A model generated the notes under the pieces. That model was not told where the DNA came from. It saw only the letters and a program-made list of their open reading frames with translations, and did not search any database. Below are positions 26,944 to 34,178 of a stretch of 34,178 nucleotides of DNA, in pieces. Every line of letters starts with the position of its first letter. Position 1 is the first letter of the stretch. The stretch comes from Paracoccaceae bacterium. Lineage in GTDB: Bacteria; Pseudomonadota; Alphaproteobacteria; Rhodobacterales; Rhodobacteraceae. The stretch lies in assembly GCA_029246285.1 (NCBI GenBank), contig JAQWNW010000007.1, positions 125,327 to 159,504 of the forward strand, given 5' to 3'. The translations under genes and the position numbers were made by a program.

Positions 26944-28318
26944 ACTCACCTCTAATCAGATAATATAATGCTCTTGATGCCATTCCAACTCCACCCTTTG
27001 ACCGCGCAATTCTATCATCGTCGGACCATCCATAAATATCAAAGTGTATGAAATTTTTTGATTTTGTTACAAATCGCCTTAGAAAGAGTGCTGCCGTGAG
27101 AGAGCCAGCGAAGCTTGTCCGTGGAGCATTATCTAAATCCGCGATAGTTGGCTCTATCATTCGTTCATAAGGATTCCAGAAAGGCATTCTCCAGGTTGGA
27201 TCAAAATATTCTTCCCCAAAATCAAAAACCTTTTTTGCAAGATCATCGTCATCAGTATAAAACGGAGCAATATCAGATCCTAATGCAATACGAGCTGCAC
27301 CTGTAAGGGTTGCCATGCAAATCAAAAGTTCTGGAGCTTCTTCATCAGCTAACGATATTGCATCGGCTAAAATTAAACGACCTTCTGCATCAGTATTATT
27401 AATCTCTACAGTAAGACCTTTTCTTGATTTAAGGATATCTTGGGGTCTAAAAGAACTTGATGAAATTGAATTTTCAACGGCAGGTATTAAAACCCGTAAT
27501 CTTATATCTAGCTGAGCTTCCAGTAGCATCAAAGCCAGGCCCAAAACTGTAGCCGCACCTCCCATGTCCTTTTTCATTAGTCCCATAGATTTCCCAGGTT
27601 TAATATTTAGTCCTCCCGTATCAAAGCAGACACCTTTTCCCACAAGTGTAACTTTTGGGGCTTTTTCATTTCCCCATGTCAGATCAATCAATCTTGGTTC
27701 TTGTGTTGAAGATCTACCCACCGCATGGATCATTGGAAAATTTTGCTCAGTGAGAGATTGCCCCGTAATAACTGATATATCAGCACTAAATCTCTTAGCT
27801 AAGTTTCTAGTCTCTTGCTCTAATTCCTTAGGTCCAAGATCTGAAGCAGGTCTGTTAATGAGATCTCTTGTCCAAAATTCACCAGAAACCAAAGAATTCA
27901 AAACATTATTATTGAATTTCTTTTTAACTACTAAACTACACTCACTAGATTTTTTATTTTTATAGTTTGCAAACCTATATCCGCTTAATGCCCAACCTAA
28001 ATAAGCTTCAAGAAAATTAAAATCATTCGGTGCTGTTGTTATCTTATATGTACCGTTTGGAATTAAATCTCTAATTTTTGCGAAATGAAAACGGTCTCGA
28101 GTACGATCAATTTCCGTTCCCCAACCAAACACCACTTTTTCAACTTTACCTACCGGCGAGGGAATTATTAAAAAATCAAAAAGATTTCCTTGGAATTTAT
28201 TTTCACTTACCCAAGATTTAATATAGGTAGATTGAGAAACCAGCCAACTATTAAACCCTTCTTTATCGATGACTTCAATTGGACAGGCGGATTCTATGTC
28301 TGATGCAAAATGGGCCAT
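26927..28318 (-). CDS. M17 leucyl aminopeptidase family protein
   Basis: Cytosolic di-metal aminopeptidase, 463 residues. The C-terminal catalytic domain shows the metal and active-site segments VGKGVCFDTGGLNIKPG, KKDMGGAATVLG and the M17 signature NTDAEGRLILAD. The N-terminal domain (about 1-150) is less conserved. It probably releases N-terminal amino acids from short peptides. The 3' end overlaps the NlpC/P60 gene by 17 bases from its likely ATG, so the two are co-translated. Whether it is PepA- or PepB-like cannot be settled here. Confidence 0.93.
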   Translation of the reverse strand: MAHFASDIESACPIEVIDKEGFNSWLVSQSTYIKSWVSENKFQGNLFDFLIIPSPVGKVEKVVFGWGTEIDRTRDRFHFAKIRDLIPNGTYKITTAPNDFNFLEAYLGWALSGYRFANYKNKKSSECSLVVKKKFNNNVLNSLVSGEFWTRDLINRPASDLGPKELEQETRNLAKRFSADISVITGQSLTEQNFPMIHAVGRSSTQEPRLIDLTWGNEKAPKVTLVGKGVCFDTGGLNIKPGKSMGLMKKDMGGAATVLGLALMLLEAQLDIRLRVLIPAVENSISSSSFRPQDILKSRKGLTVEINNTDAEGRLILADAISLADEEAPELLICMATLTGAARIALGSDIAPFYTDDDDLAKKVFDFGEEYFDPTWRMPFWNPYERMIEPTIADLDNAPRTSFAGSLTAALFLRRFVTKSKNFIHFDIYGWSDDDRIARSKGGVGMASRALYYLIRGEYGKHT

Positions 28319-28388
28319 CTATCTTTCCTTACAAAACTTTCCTATTATCGCAATGAAACGATATATTTATGTAAACCCTATTTTAAAA

Positions 28389-28403
28389 ATTGTTAATAAC
28401 AAT
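28389..28403. promoter_or_regulatory. Palindrome upstream of the carbonic anhydrase gene
   Basis: ATTGTT-AAT-AACAAT is a 6-base inverted repeat with a 3-base centre, 38 bases before the carbonic anhydrase ATG. A second, wider repeat flanks it: ACGATAT (28358-28364) and ATATCGT (28405-28411). This could be an operator in the spacer shared with the divergent aminopeptidase gene. Confidence 0.35.
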
Positions 28404-28440
28404 TATATCGTAAGAAAAATATAACTTTTGGTAAAAACAT

Positions 28441-29100
28441 ATGTCTTTAATATCACCCCTGCCAAACTATTTAACAAAACGTTACCAAAATTGGAAAGAT
28501 AATGGTTTCATAAAAAATAAATCTAGGTTTGAGCATTTAGCAGATCACGGACAAAATCCAAAAGCTATGGTTATATCTTGTTGTGATAGTCGAGTGCATG
28601 TCACATCAATATTTGGCGCAGAAACTGGAGAGTTTTTCATTCATCGCAATATTGCAAATATAGTTCCTCCGTACTCTCCAAATAAAGATTATCATGGATC
28701 ATCAGCAGCAATAGAATACGCAGTAAAAAACTTAAAAGTTTCGCACATTATAATTTTAGGGCATTCAAATTGTGGCGGGGTTAAATTATGCCACGATATT
28801 TGCTCAAATCCAGGTAATGAAAATACTCATGAAAATGAATTTGTTTCACAATGGATTGATATATTAAAGCCCGGTTACGAAAAGATAAATAAATCAAAAC
28901 CAATAAATGAACAGATAAGAAACCTTGAAAAAGAGGGGGTTTTAATATCATTAAATAACTTAATTGGATTTCCATTTGTTAAAAATGCGATGGACGCCGG
29001 GGAACTTGCTATTCATGGCTTATGGAACGATATACGTGAAGGAAATGTCGAATTTTTTGACAGTCAGAAAAATAAGTTTCTACCTATGTCCGAAGATTAA
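28441..29100 (+). CDS. Beta-class carbonic anhydrase
   Basis: Zinc enzyme interconverting CO2 and bicarbonate, 219 residues. Zinc ligands are Cys47, His108 and Cys111, with the Asp49-Arg51 dyad in CCDSR (47-51) and GHSNCGGVKLC (107-117). The C-terminal part (LAIHGLWNDIREG) is typical of bacterial beta enzymes. Likely cytoplasmic, supplying bicarbonate for carboxylases. Its stop codon shares bases with the convergent hspQ stop (TTAA, 29097-29100). Confidence 0.95.
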   Translation: MSLISPLPNYLTKRYQNWKDNGFIKNKSRFEHLADHGQNPKAMVISCCDSRVHVTSIFGAETGEFFIHRNIANIVPPYSPNKDYHGSSAAIEYAVKNLKVSHIIILGHSNCGGVKLCHDICSNPGNENTHENEFVSQWIDILKPGYEKINKSKPINEQIRNLEKEGVLISLNNLIGFPFVKNAMDAGELAIHGLWNDIREGNVEFFDSQKNKFLPMSED

Positions 29101-29423
29101 TTCATCTGCACTTCTATATTGTAATAATTGCCATGAAATTGGCCAAATAGCGAGGCTATGTCTGGGTGCTCAACAGGCTCCCCAGTATCATCCACCAGCA
29201 AATTTTGTTCTGACACATAAGCAGTATAATATGTGGTATCATTTTCAGCTAACAAATGATAATAGGGTTGCTCTTTTGCTGGTCGACTATCTTCTGGAAT
29301 AGAATGCCACCACTCTTCCGTATTTGAAAAGATAGGATCAATATCAAAGATAACACCCCTGAATGGATGTTTTTTATGTTTTACAACCTGTCCTATATTG
29401 TATTTAGCGTCTGTCTTTATCAT
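29097..29423 (-). CDS. hspQ: Heat shock protein HspQ
   Basis: Small HspQ/YccV-type protein with the hemimethylated-DNA-binding-like fold; in E. coli it is a heat-induced specificity factor for Lon. From ATG 29423 it has 108 residues, matching the family (~105), with AGGGA 8 bases upstream; an ATG at 29450 would add nine residues without a good ribosome site. Diagnostic parts are KYNIGQVVKHKKHPFRGVIF, DIDPIF and QPYYHLLAEND. It diverges from the AEC permease. Confidence 0.92.
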   Translation of the reverse strand: MIKTDAKYNIGQVVKHKKHPFRGVIFDIDPIFSNTEEWWHSIPEDSRPAKEQPYYHLLAENDTTYYTAYVSEQNLLVDDTGEPVEHPDIASLFGQFHGNYYNIEVQMN

Positions 29424-29517
29424 TATTATTCCCTTATACTTGGAGATCATGATAGTCTCTACTTCTACCGGAGTCTATGCGTCAATGGAATGAAATTAAA
29501 ATTTTTTGGGGAAAATT

Positions 29518-30399
29518 GTGATTTTAATTTTAACAGTATTTAAAATCATTTTTCCTATTTTTTTCCTTGGTGCTATTGGATTTTTTTGGGAAAAATTAAA
29601 TAAAGATTACCCTGTAGAATTTGTAACAAAACTTACAATGAACATCGCACTGCCTTGTTTGATTTTTACTTCCCTAATGAATACTAACATTCAATCTGAG
29701 ATACTAAATCTGCTGATTGTTTCAACTTTAGTTTCATATTTTCTAATAACATTTTTATGTTTTCTTTTTGTAAGGTTAAAACAAATAAGTATACCAACTT
29801 TTTTATCGCCAATGGTTTTTGGCAATACTGGAAACCTTGGACTTCCATTAGCTTTTTTTGCATTTAGCAATGATGGCTTAAGTTATGCTGTAATAATATT
29901 TGCTGTAATGGCCATCTTTTCCTCAACATTTGGGATATGGGTTGTAAGTGGCGAAAAAAACCTCTTAAAATTATTGAAAGAACCGATTGCATGGGGAGCC
30001 CTATTGGGGTCTCTATTATTGTATTTCAATATTCAAACACCAATTTTTTTAACTAGATCTTTAGAATTAACAGGACAAATTGCTATTCCAGTAATGTTAA
30101 TAACATTAGGGGTTTCTGTAGCTAGATTACGCCCTATAAATTTGTCTCAAGGCTTTATCATCGTAGGTTATCGAACCTTAGTATGCCTCTTAATTGCTAC
30201 ATGCATCTCATTGATATTGAATTTACCTAGTATGGCAAAGGCTATCTTAATCTTACAGCTATCCACACCAGTTTCAGTTACTTCATATTTAATTTCTGAA
30301 CGCTTTAACCGGGATCCCAATGAGGTTGCGAGCCTGGTGATAATATCCACCTTACTATCAATTCTCTACATACCAGTAATTTTAAGTATCCTGATTTAA
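29518..30399 (+). CDS. AEC-family (auxin efflux carrier-like) permease
   Basis: Integral membrane transporter of about 293 residues with around ten hydrophobic helices in two halves; AEC proteins move small carboxylates or related metabolites. Helix-1 (FKIIFPIFFLGAIGFF), MNIALPCLIFTSLMNT and FGNTGNLGLPLAFFAF are typical. The start is probably GTG 29518, with TTGGGGA about 5 bases before it; a TTG at 29506 is less likely. Its stop is directly followed by the convergent lolA stop with no spacer. Substrate unknown. Confidence 0.88.
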   Translation: MILILTVFKIIFPIFFLGAIGFFWEKLNKDYPVEFVTKLTMNIALPCLIFTSLMNTNIQSEILNLLIVSTLVSYFLITFLCFLFVRLKQISIPTFLSPMVFGNTGNLGLPLAFFAFSNDGLSYAVIIFAVMAIFSSTFGIWVVSGEKNLLKLLKEPIAWGALLGSLLLYFNIQTPIFLTRSLELTGQIAIPVMLITLGVSVARLRPINLSQGFIIVGYRTLVCLLIATCISLILNLPSMAKAILILQLSTPVSVTSYLISERFNRDPNEVASLVIISTLLSILYIPVILSILI

Positions 30400-31002
30400 T
30401 TATGGTTTATTTGTGCTTTTATTAAACTCAAAAACTGGATCAAATAAGCTATCCTTGAACTCATCACCAACTAAAATATTACTCAAATGAACGACAATTT
30501 TTTCATTCAATGAATTTGTTATCAACCATTTTTCAAAACTTAACGGCTTATTATTAAATATAATTTCAACAGTACCTTGATTAGTATTTTTTTGATCTGA
30601 AACAATAATGGTAGTTTTTAAATTATTAGAATTAAAATCGACAATCGAGTCATCAGTGTTCAATTCAAGCTCTGAAGACAGTAAAAGCCTTAATGGATTT
30701 TTTGAAATTGACAACTTCTGACGGGAAGCACTATTTTTTGCATCTAAAATCGTGACAAATTCGTCATTTACAATTACAACAATAGTGTCTGGTGAAGCGT
30801 AGGCCATTCGTAATCTTCCAGGTTTCTTTATATACAAAGCACCTTTAGAAATGGAACCGTCGTGGTTTACTTGCCTAAAATCTGCACCCAATGTTTCTAT
30901 ACTGTTGAGATAAGAAATAACCTGATCTAATTCTATCGGCTCAGCGCTAGCATATAAAGGCATAGTGGACACAAATAGCAAATATTGAAATACTTTCTTC
31001 AT
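30400..31002 (-). CDS. lolA: Outer-membrane lipoprotein carrier protein LolA
   Basis: Periplasmic chaperone that ferries lipoproteins from the LolCDE complex to the outer membrane. 200 residues with a signal peptide (MKKVFQYLLFVSTMPLYASA). The mature part has the LolA hallmarks: LNSIETLGADFRQVNHDGS, KGALYIKKPGRLRMAYASP and NPLRLLLSSELEL. It lies 15 bases after ftsK on the same strand, an order common in alphaproteobacteria, and is likely co-transcribed with it. Confidence 0.93.
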   Translation of the reverse strand: MKKVFQYLLFVSTMPLYASAEPIELDQVISYLNSIETLGADFRQVNHDGSISKGALYIKKPGRLRMAYASPDTIVVIVNDEFVTILDAKNSASRQKLSISKNPLRLLLSSELELNTDDSIVDFNSNNLKTTIIVSDQKNTNQGTVEIIFNNKPLSFEKWLITNSLNEKIVVHLSNILVGDEFKDSLFDPVFEFNKSTNKP

Positions 31003-31017
31003 AATGAGTCGTTATTT

Positions 31018-33678
31018 CTAGGAATTTTGCTCTGGAACCAAAACAATTCTTTTTCCAACATGATTGGCTTGACTTACAAGCCCTTCCTCTTCCATTCGCT
31101 CAACTAATCTTGCAGCTTTATTATAGCCTATGGCCATTTTTCTTTGAATATAGCTCGTGGAGCATTTGCGGTCTTTAAGTAAAATGGCAACAGCTTGGTC
31201 GTACTCAGCATCTTCACCATCAGAACCAGTTGATAAACCCAAAACTTGATCGATAGCACTATCTTTATCAGTTGGGTTTCCCTCAACCACGCCATTGACA
31301 TAAACAGGTGGTCCGAAAGCTTTTAAATGATTTACGACTTCCTCTACCTCTTCATCGGAAACAAAAGGAGCATGCACACGAATAATTTTTCCACCCCCAG
31401 CCATATATAGCATATCACCCATACCTAACAACTGCTCTGCTCCTTGCTCACCCAAAATAGTCCTACTATCAATCTTAGACGTGACTTGAAAGGAAATCCG
31501 AGTTGGAAAATTTGCCTTAATTGTGCCAGTTATCACATCAACAGAAGGTCTCTGAGTAGCCATAATTAGATGAATTCCAGAAGCACGGGCCATTTGAGCC
31601 AACCTTTGAATACAAGCTTCTATTTCCTTACCTGCTACCATCATCAGATCCGCCATCTCATCCACTACCACCACGATAAACGGTAACTTTGTAGGTAAAA
31701 ATTCTTCAGTTTCGAAAATGGGTTCACCGGTTTGATCATCAAATCCTGTTTGAACTGTTCTGGTAAACATTTCCCCTTTATCTAAGGTTTCCTTTATACG
31801 ACTATTGTATCCTTCAATATTTCGAACGCCCATTTTAGACATTTTTCTGTAGCGTTCTTCCATTTCGCCAACAACCCATTTAAGAGCGACTACTGCTTTT
31901 TTTGGATCAGTCACAACGGGTGATAGAAGATGCGGTATGCCATCATAAACACTCAGTTCTAACATTTTGGGGTCAATCATAATTAATCTACAATCGTCAG
32001 GTGTTAATTTATAAAGTAACGACAAAATCATTGTATTAATCGCTACCGACTTACCTGACCCAGTTGTTCCTGCAATCAACAAATGAGGCATCTTAGATAA
32101 ATTTGTTACAATAGCTTCGCCACCAATATCCTTTCCAAGGGCCAAGGGTAATTTAACGTTGCTATCACCATAATCTCGTGCCGCTAAGATTTCTCTTAAA
32201 ACTACTTTTTCTCGTTGGGCGTTTGGAAGCTCAATACCAATCACACTTCTACCAGGTAAAGTTGAAACTCGAGCTGACAAAGCGGACATCGAACGCGCTA
32301 TATCCTCAGACAACCCTATCACCCGACTTGCTTTTAATCCGGGTGCGGGCTCAAGTTCATACATTGTTACAACTGGACCAGGGCGAACAGAAACAATATC
32401 TCCTCTAACACCATAATCATCTAATACATTTTCAAGCATTCTAGCATTTTCTTCCAAAGCTTCATCAGATAAATGGTGCCTTATAATTTCGGTGGGGTTA
32501 GACAAAAGTGATAAAGGGGGCGTTTCAAATACAATATTCTTATCACTAAAATCAAGTGATGGTTGCTGCTCCATAATAGCAGCTTTACTTGGTTGAGGTC
32601 TGGCTGCAGCAGGAACCACCAAGGGCTTTGGGGCTACATACTCCTTGGATAGATTTAAAGCCTCTCTAAAAGATCTATTATCACCTGGTAATTCATTTGA
32701 AATTTCTAATTCTTGATCCACTTCAACTTGAGAATTTTTTCCAATATTTCTATCATTAATTTTCAAAGTACGGCTCTTTATTGCTTCTGAAATTTTTGAC
32801 CTTAAGGAATCCGCTTTTATAGATCTATTTATGCCTTCTGCTACTAGCCCTTCTCCTGTTTTAAACCTCTCCGAAATTTTTACATTCTTTATATTTGGCT
32901 CTACCAAAACATTATTATTACCAGCCAAATTATTTCGCTCTATTTTAAAATCACTATTTTCTTCATCTAAACTTCCAATTGTCTTTTGGTTTCTTCCTGT
33001 TCGAAAAAATAAAAACTTTACAGCGTTTAAGCAAATGTAAGTGGTTGCCTTAAAAACGCTTCTTAATAACCTCAAAAAGATCATAAAAATAATTCTTATA
33101 ATGATCTTTAGCTCTCTTTTATCAAACCCAAGGACAAATAGCGCGGTAAAAAAACTTACGACAATAAAAGGGAGTGCTATGGTTTTTAATCCCAAACCAA
33201 AGCTATTAGAAACTACGTCAACCAAAAAAGTCAGAATAGTATCGCCAAACAAGCCCCCAAGCCCAAAGGAATGCGGCCAAGCTGTGGTCACAGGAAAACA
33301 CGATGCACAAACAGAAAGAAAAGCTGCTAATATTGGCAAAAATACTACCCGATTAAAAAATGTCTGAGCATTTAAATGAAAAATTAACCGAGCAGCCCAA
33401 AAAAACGTGAAAATAGATAAAATCCATGAACTAATTCCAATCGTTACCATAGTAGGCGCTACAATTCCTGACGAAAAAACTTGAATATTATTTAAGAGTG
33501 CCTCATCAACTATCGATTTTGCAAAAAATGATCCATACGTAGAGAGTAAGAGAATAAAAGACCACATTAAAGAAAACATTAAAAAGAGTATGCCTACTAA
33601 TTCTTGACCTCGCCTTTGTAGGATTCGCTGAATTCTTAATCCAAATAATGAGCTTCTATCTTGAACTTGATTTACCAT
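31018..33678 (-). CDS. ftsK: DNA translocase FtsK
   Basis: Septal DNA pump that coordinates chromosome dimer resolution with division, 886 residues. Four to five membrane helices fill about 25-190, a polar low-complexity linker 205-400, and the RecA-like motor 400-800. Walker A GTTGSGKS is at 537-544 and Walker B IVVVVDEMAD around 668-677. The C-terminal winged-helix gamma domain (about 825-883, with SYIQRKMAIGYNKAARLVE) reads the polar KOPS sequences. The linker is short compared with E. coli FtsK. It lies 7 bases after the aminotransferase gene. Confidence 0.96.
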   Translation of the reverse strand: MVNQVQDRSSLFGLRIQRILQRRGQELVGILFLMFSLMWSFILLLSTYGSFFAKSIVDEALLNNIQVFSSGIVAPTMVTIGISSWILSIFTFFWAARLIFHLNAQTFFNRVVFLPILAAFLSVCASCFPVTTAWPHSFGLGGLFGDTILTFLVDVVSNSFGLGLKTIALPFIVVSFFTALFVLGFDKRELKIIIRIIFMIFLRLLRSVFKATTYICLNAVKFLFFRTGRNQKTIGSLDEENSDFKIERNNLAGNNNVLVEPNIKNVKISERFKTGEGLVAEGINRSIKADSLRSKISEAIKSRTLKINDRNIGKNSQVEVDQELEISNELPGDNRSFREALNLSKEYVAPKPLVVPAAARPQPSKAAIMEQQPSLDFSDKNIVFETPPLSLLSNPTEIIRHHLSDEALEENARMLENVLDDYGVRGDIVSVRPGPVVTMYELEPAPGLKASRVIGLSEDIARSMSALSARVSTLPGRSVIGIELPNAQREKVVLREILAARDYGDSNVKLPLALGKDIGGEAIVTNLSKMPHLLIAGTTGSGKSVAINTMILSLLYKLTPDDCRLIMIDPKMLELSVYDGIPHLLSPVVTDPKKAVVALKWVVGEMEERYRKMSKMGVRNIEGYNSRIKETLDKGEMFTRTVQTGFDDQTGEPIFETEEFLPTKLPFIVVVVDEMADLMMVAGKEIEACIQRLAQMARASGIHLIMATQRPSVDVITGTIKANFPTRISFQVTSKIDSRTILGEQGAEQLLGMGDMLYMAGGGKIIRVHAPFVSDEEVEEVVNHLKAFGPPVYVNGVVEGNPTDKDSAIDQVLGLSTGSDGEDAEYDQAVAILLKDRKCSTSYIQRKMAIGYNKAARLVERMEEEGLVSQANHVGKRIVLVPEQNS

Positions 33679-33685
33679 TTAAACC

Positions 33686-34178
33686 TCAATTATATAAAAT
33701 TTTTCTGATCATTTTTAGTCCGTGCTCAACTTCTTCAATTGGCTCAACTAATGCTACTCTGATATATTTTTTCCCAGGGTTTCCAAATTTTGTATCCCTA
33801 CTTAAATAAGAACCTGGCAGAACTCTAATACCGGCTTCAATCCACAGCTTTTGTGCAGCCTTCTCATCATTTTCAACCTCCAGCCATAAGAAAAAACCCG
33901 CTTCTGGAGAGCAATATGACTCAACATCAGAAAAAATTGTATCGGCTACATTAAATTTCTCTTTGTATAAATTTCGACTTATTTCAACATGGGCTTCATC
34001 ATCCCAAAGTTTCTCCGCAACCCGCTGAAGAGGAAGGGGAAGTGGCGCTCCAGCATATGCTCGTAATTTTTTTATAGCTGAAATATTATTTTTTCCAGAA
34101 GCAACAAAACCAGATCTAAGGCCAGCCATATTGGATCTCTTCGAAAGAGAGTGGAAAGAAACAACATTTTCGGGATTT
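33686..34178 (-). CDS. Class I/II PLP-dependent aminotransferase, 5' part beyond window
   Basis: C-terminal ~164 residues of a fold-type I aminotransferase whose start lies off the right edge. The reverse strand from the edge reads NPENVVSFHSLSKRSNMAG; the Lys in SLSKRSN is the PLP-binding residue, and GLRSGFV follows. An internal ATG at 34129 is not the true start. The end (YIRVALVEPIEEVEHGLKMI) is typical. Resemblance to succinyldiaminopimelate aminotransferase (DapC) is likely for this position upstream of ftsK, but the fragment does not settle the substrate. Confidence 0.88.
   Translation of the reverse strand, partial: NPENVVSFHSLSKRSNMAGLRSGFVASGKNNISAIKKLRAYAGAPLPLPLQRVAEKLWDDEAHVEISRNLYKEKFNVADTIFSDVESYCSPEAGFFLWLEVENDEKAAQKLWIEAGIRVLPGSYLSRDTKFGNPGKKYIRVALVEPIEEVEHGLKMIRKILYN

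Noticed and set aside
29480-29485. TTGACG on the minus strand as a heat-shock promoter of hspQ
   Set aside because: The only -10 at a usable distance (TAGAGA at 18 bases) is poor and the boxes do not match the heat-shock sigma consensus.
33041-33367. 108-codon plus-strand ORF inside ftsK
   Set aside because: Antisense to the FtsK membrane region; its composition is the reverse of hydrophobic codons and it has no ribosome site of note.

Overview
The window is AT-rich, densely packed chromosomal DNA from an alphaproteobacterium, most likely a low-GC (probably marine) member of Rhodobacterales. Four points support this. Cytochrome b carries its haem histidines at residues 97/111/198/212 and its PEWY motif at 294-297, the same numbering as the Rhodobacter protein. 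The aspartate-semialdehyde dehydrogenase is of Rhodobacterales type. A CcrM-type methyltransferase sits next to RNase HII. DUF2794, HspQ and a petABC operon are also present. The assignment is from recalled family features, not a search. No tRNA, rRNA, insertion sequence, prophage or CRISPR array was seen.

Layout. 1-5603: the 5' part of lepA (minus, cut by the left edge) diverges from rpmI-rplT-pheS-pheT (ribosomal proteins L35/L20 and both subunits of phenylalanyl-tRNA synthetase). 5627-11693, all minus: alaS-like, ytoQ, an Lrp regulator, fdhD, mobA, mobB, moeA. Of these, the mob/moe/fdhD genes make and insert the bis-MGD molybdenum cofactor for a formate dehydrogenase-type enzyme not encoded here. 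The alaS-like gene is an unusual short alanyl-tRNA synthetase. 11876-15218: a TPP riboswitch followed by the thiamine ABC importer thiBPQ. 15241-17947, minus: petA-petB-petC, the cytochrome bc1 complex.

18079-25630: trmL; a minus-strand pair consisting of a small secreted protein and a membrane-anchored winged-helix regulator; rnhB and ccrM (plus); mutY and a stand-alone Lrp-type sensor domain (minus); asd (plus); and a gamma-glutamyltransferase (minus). 25751-30399: DUF2794 (plus), an NlpC/P60 endopeptidase and an M17 aminopeptidase (minus, overlapping), a beta-carbonic anhydrase (plus), hspQ (minus) and an AEC-family permease (plus). 30400-34178, minus: aminotransferase (cut by the right edge), ftsK and lolA.

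Genome compaction is strong. Several gene pairs overlap by ATGA, and three convergent pairs abut or share their stop codons. No gene-free stretch is much over 300 bases; the longest, 11694-12002 (309 bases), holds the TPP riboswitch. The items most worth follow-up are the short CPR-like AlaS linked to YtoQ, the winged-helix membrane regulator with its secreted partner, the twin GANTC sites before ccrM, and a switchable ribosome-binding-site structure after the TPP aptamer.
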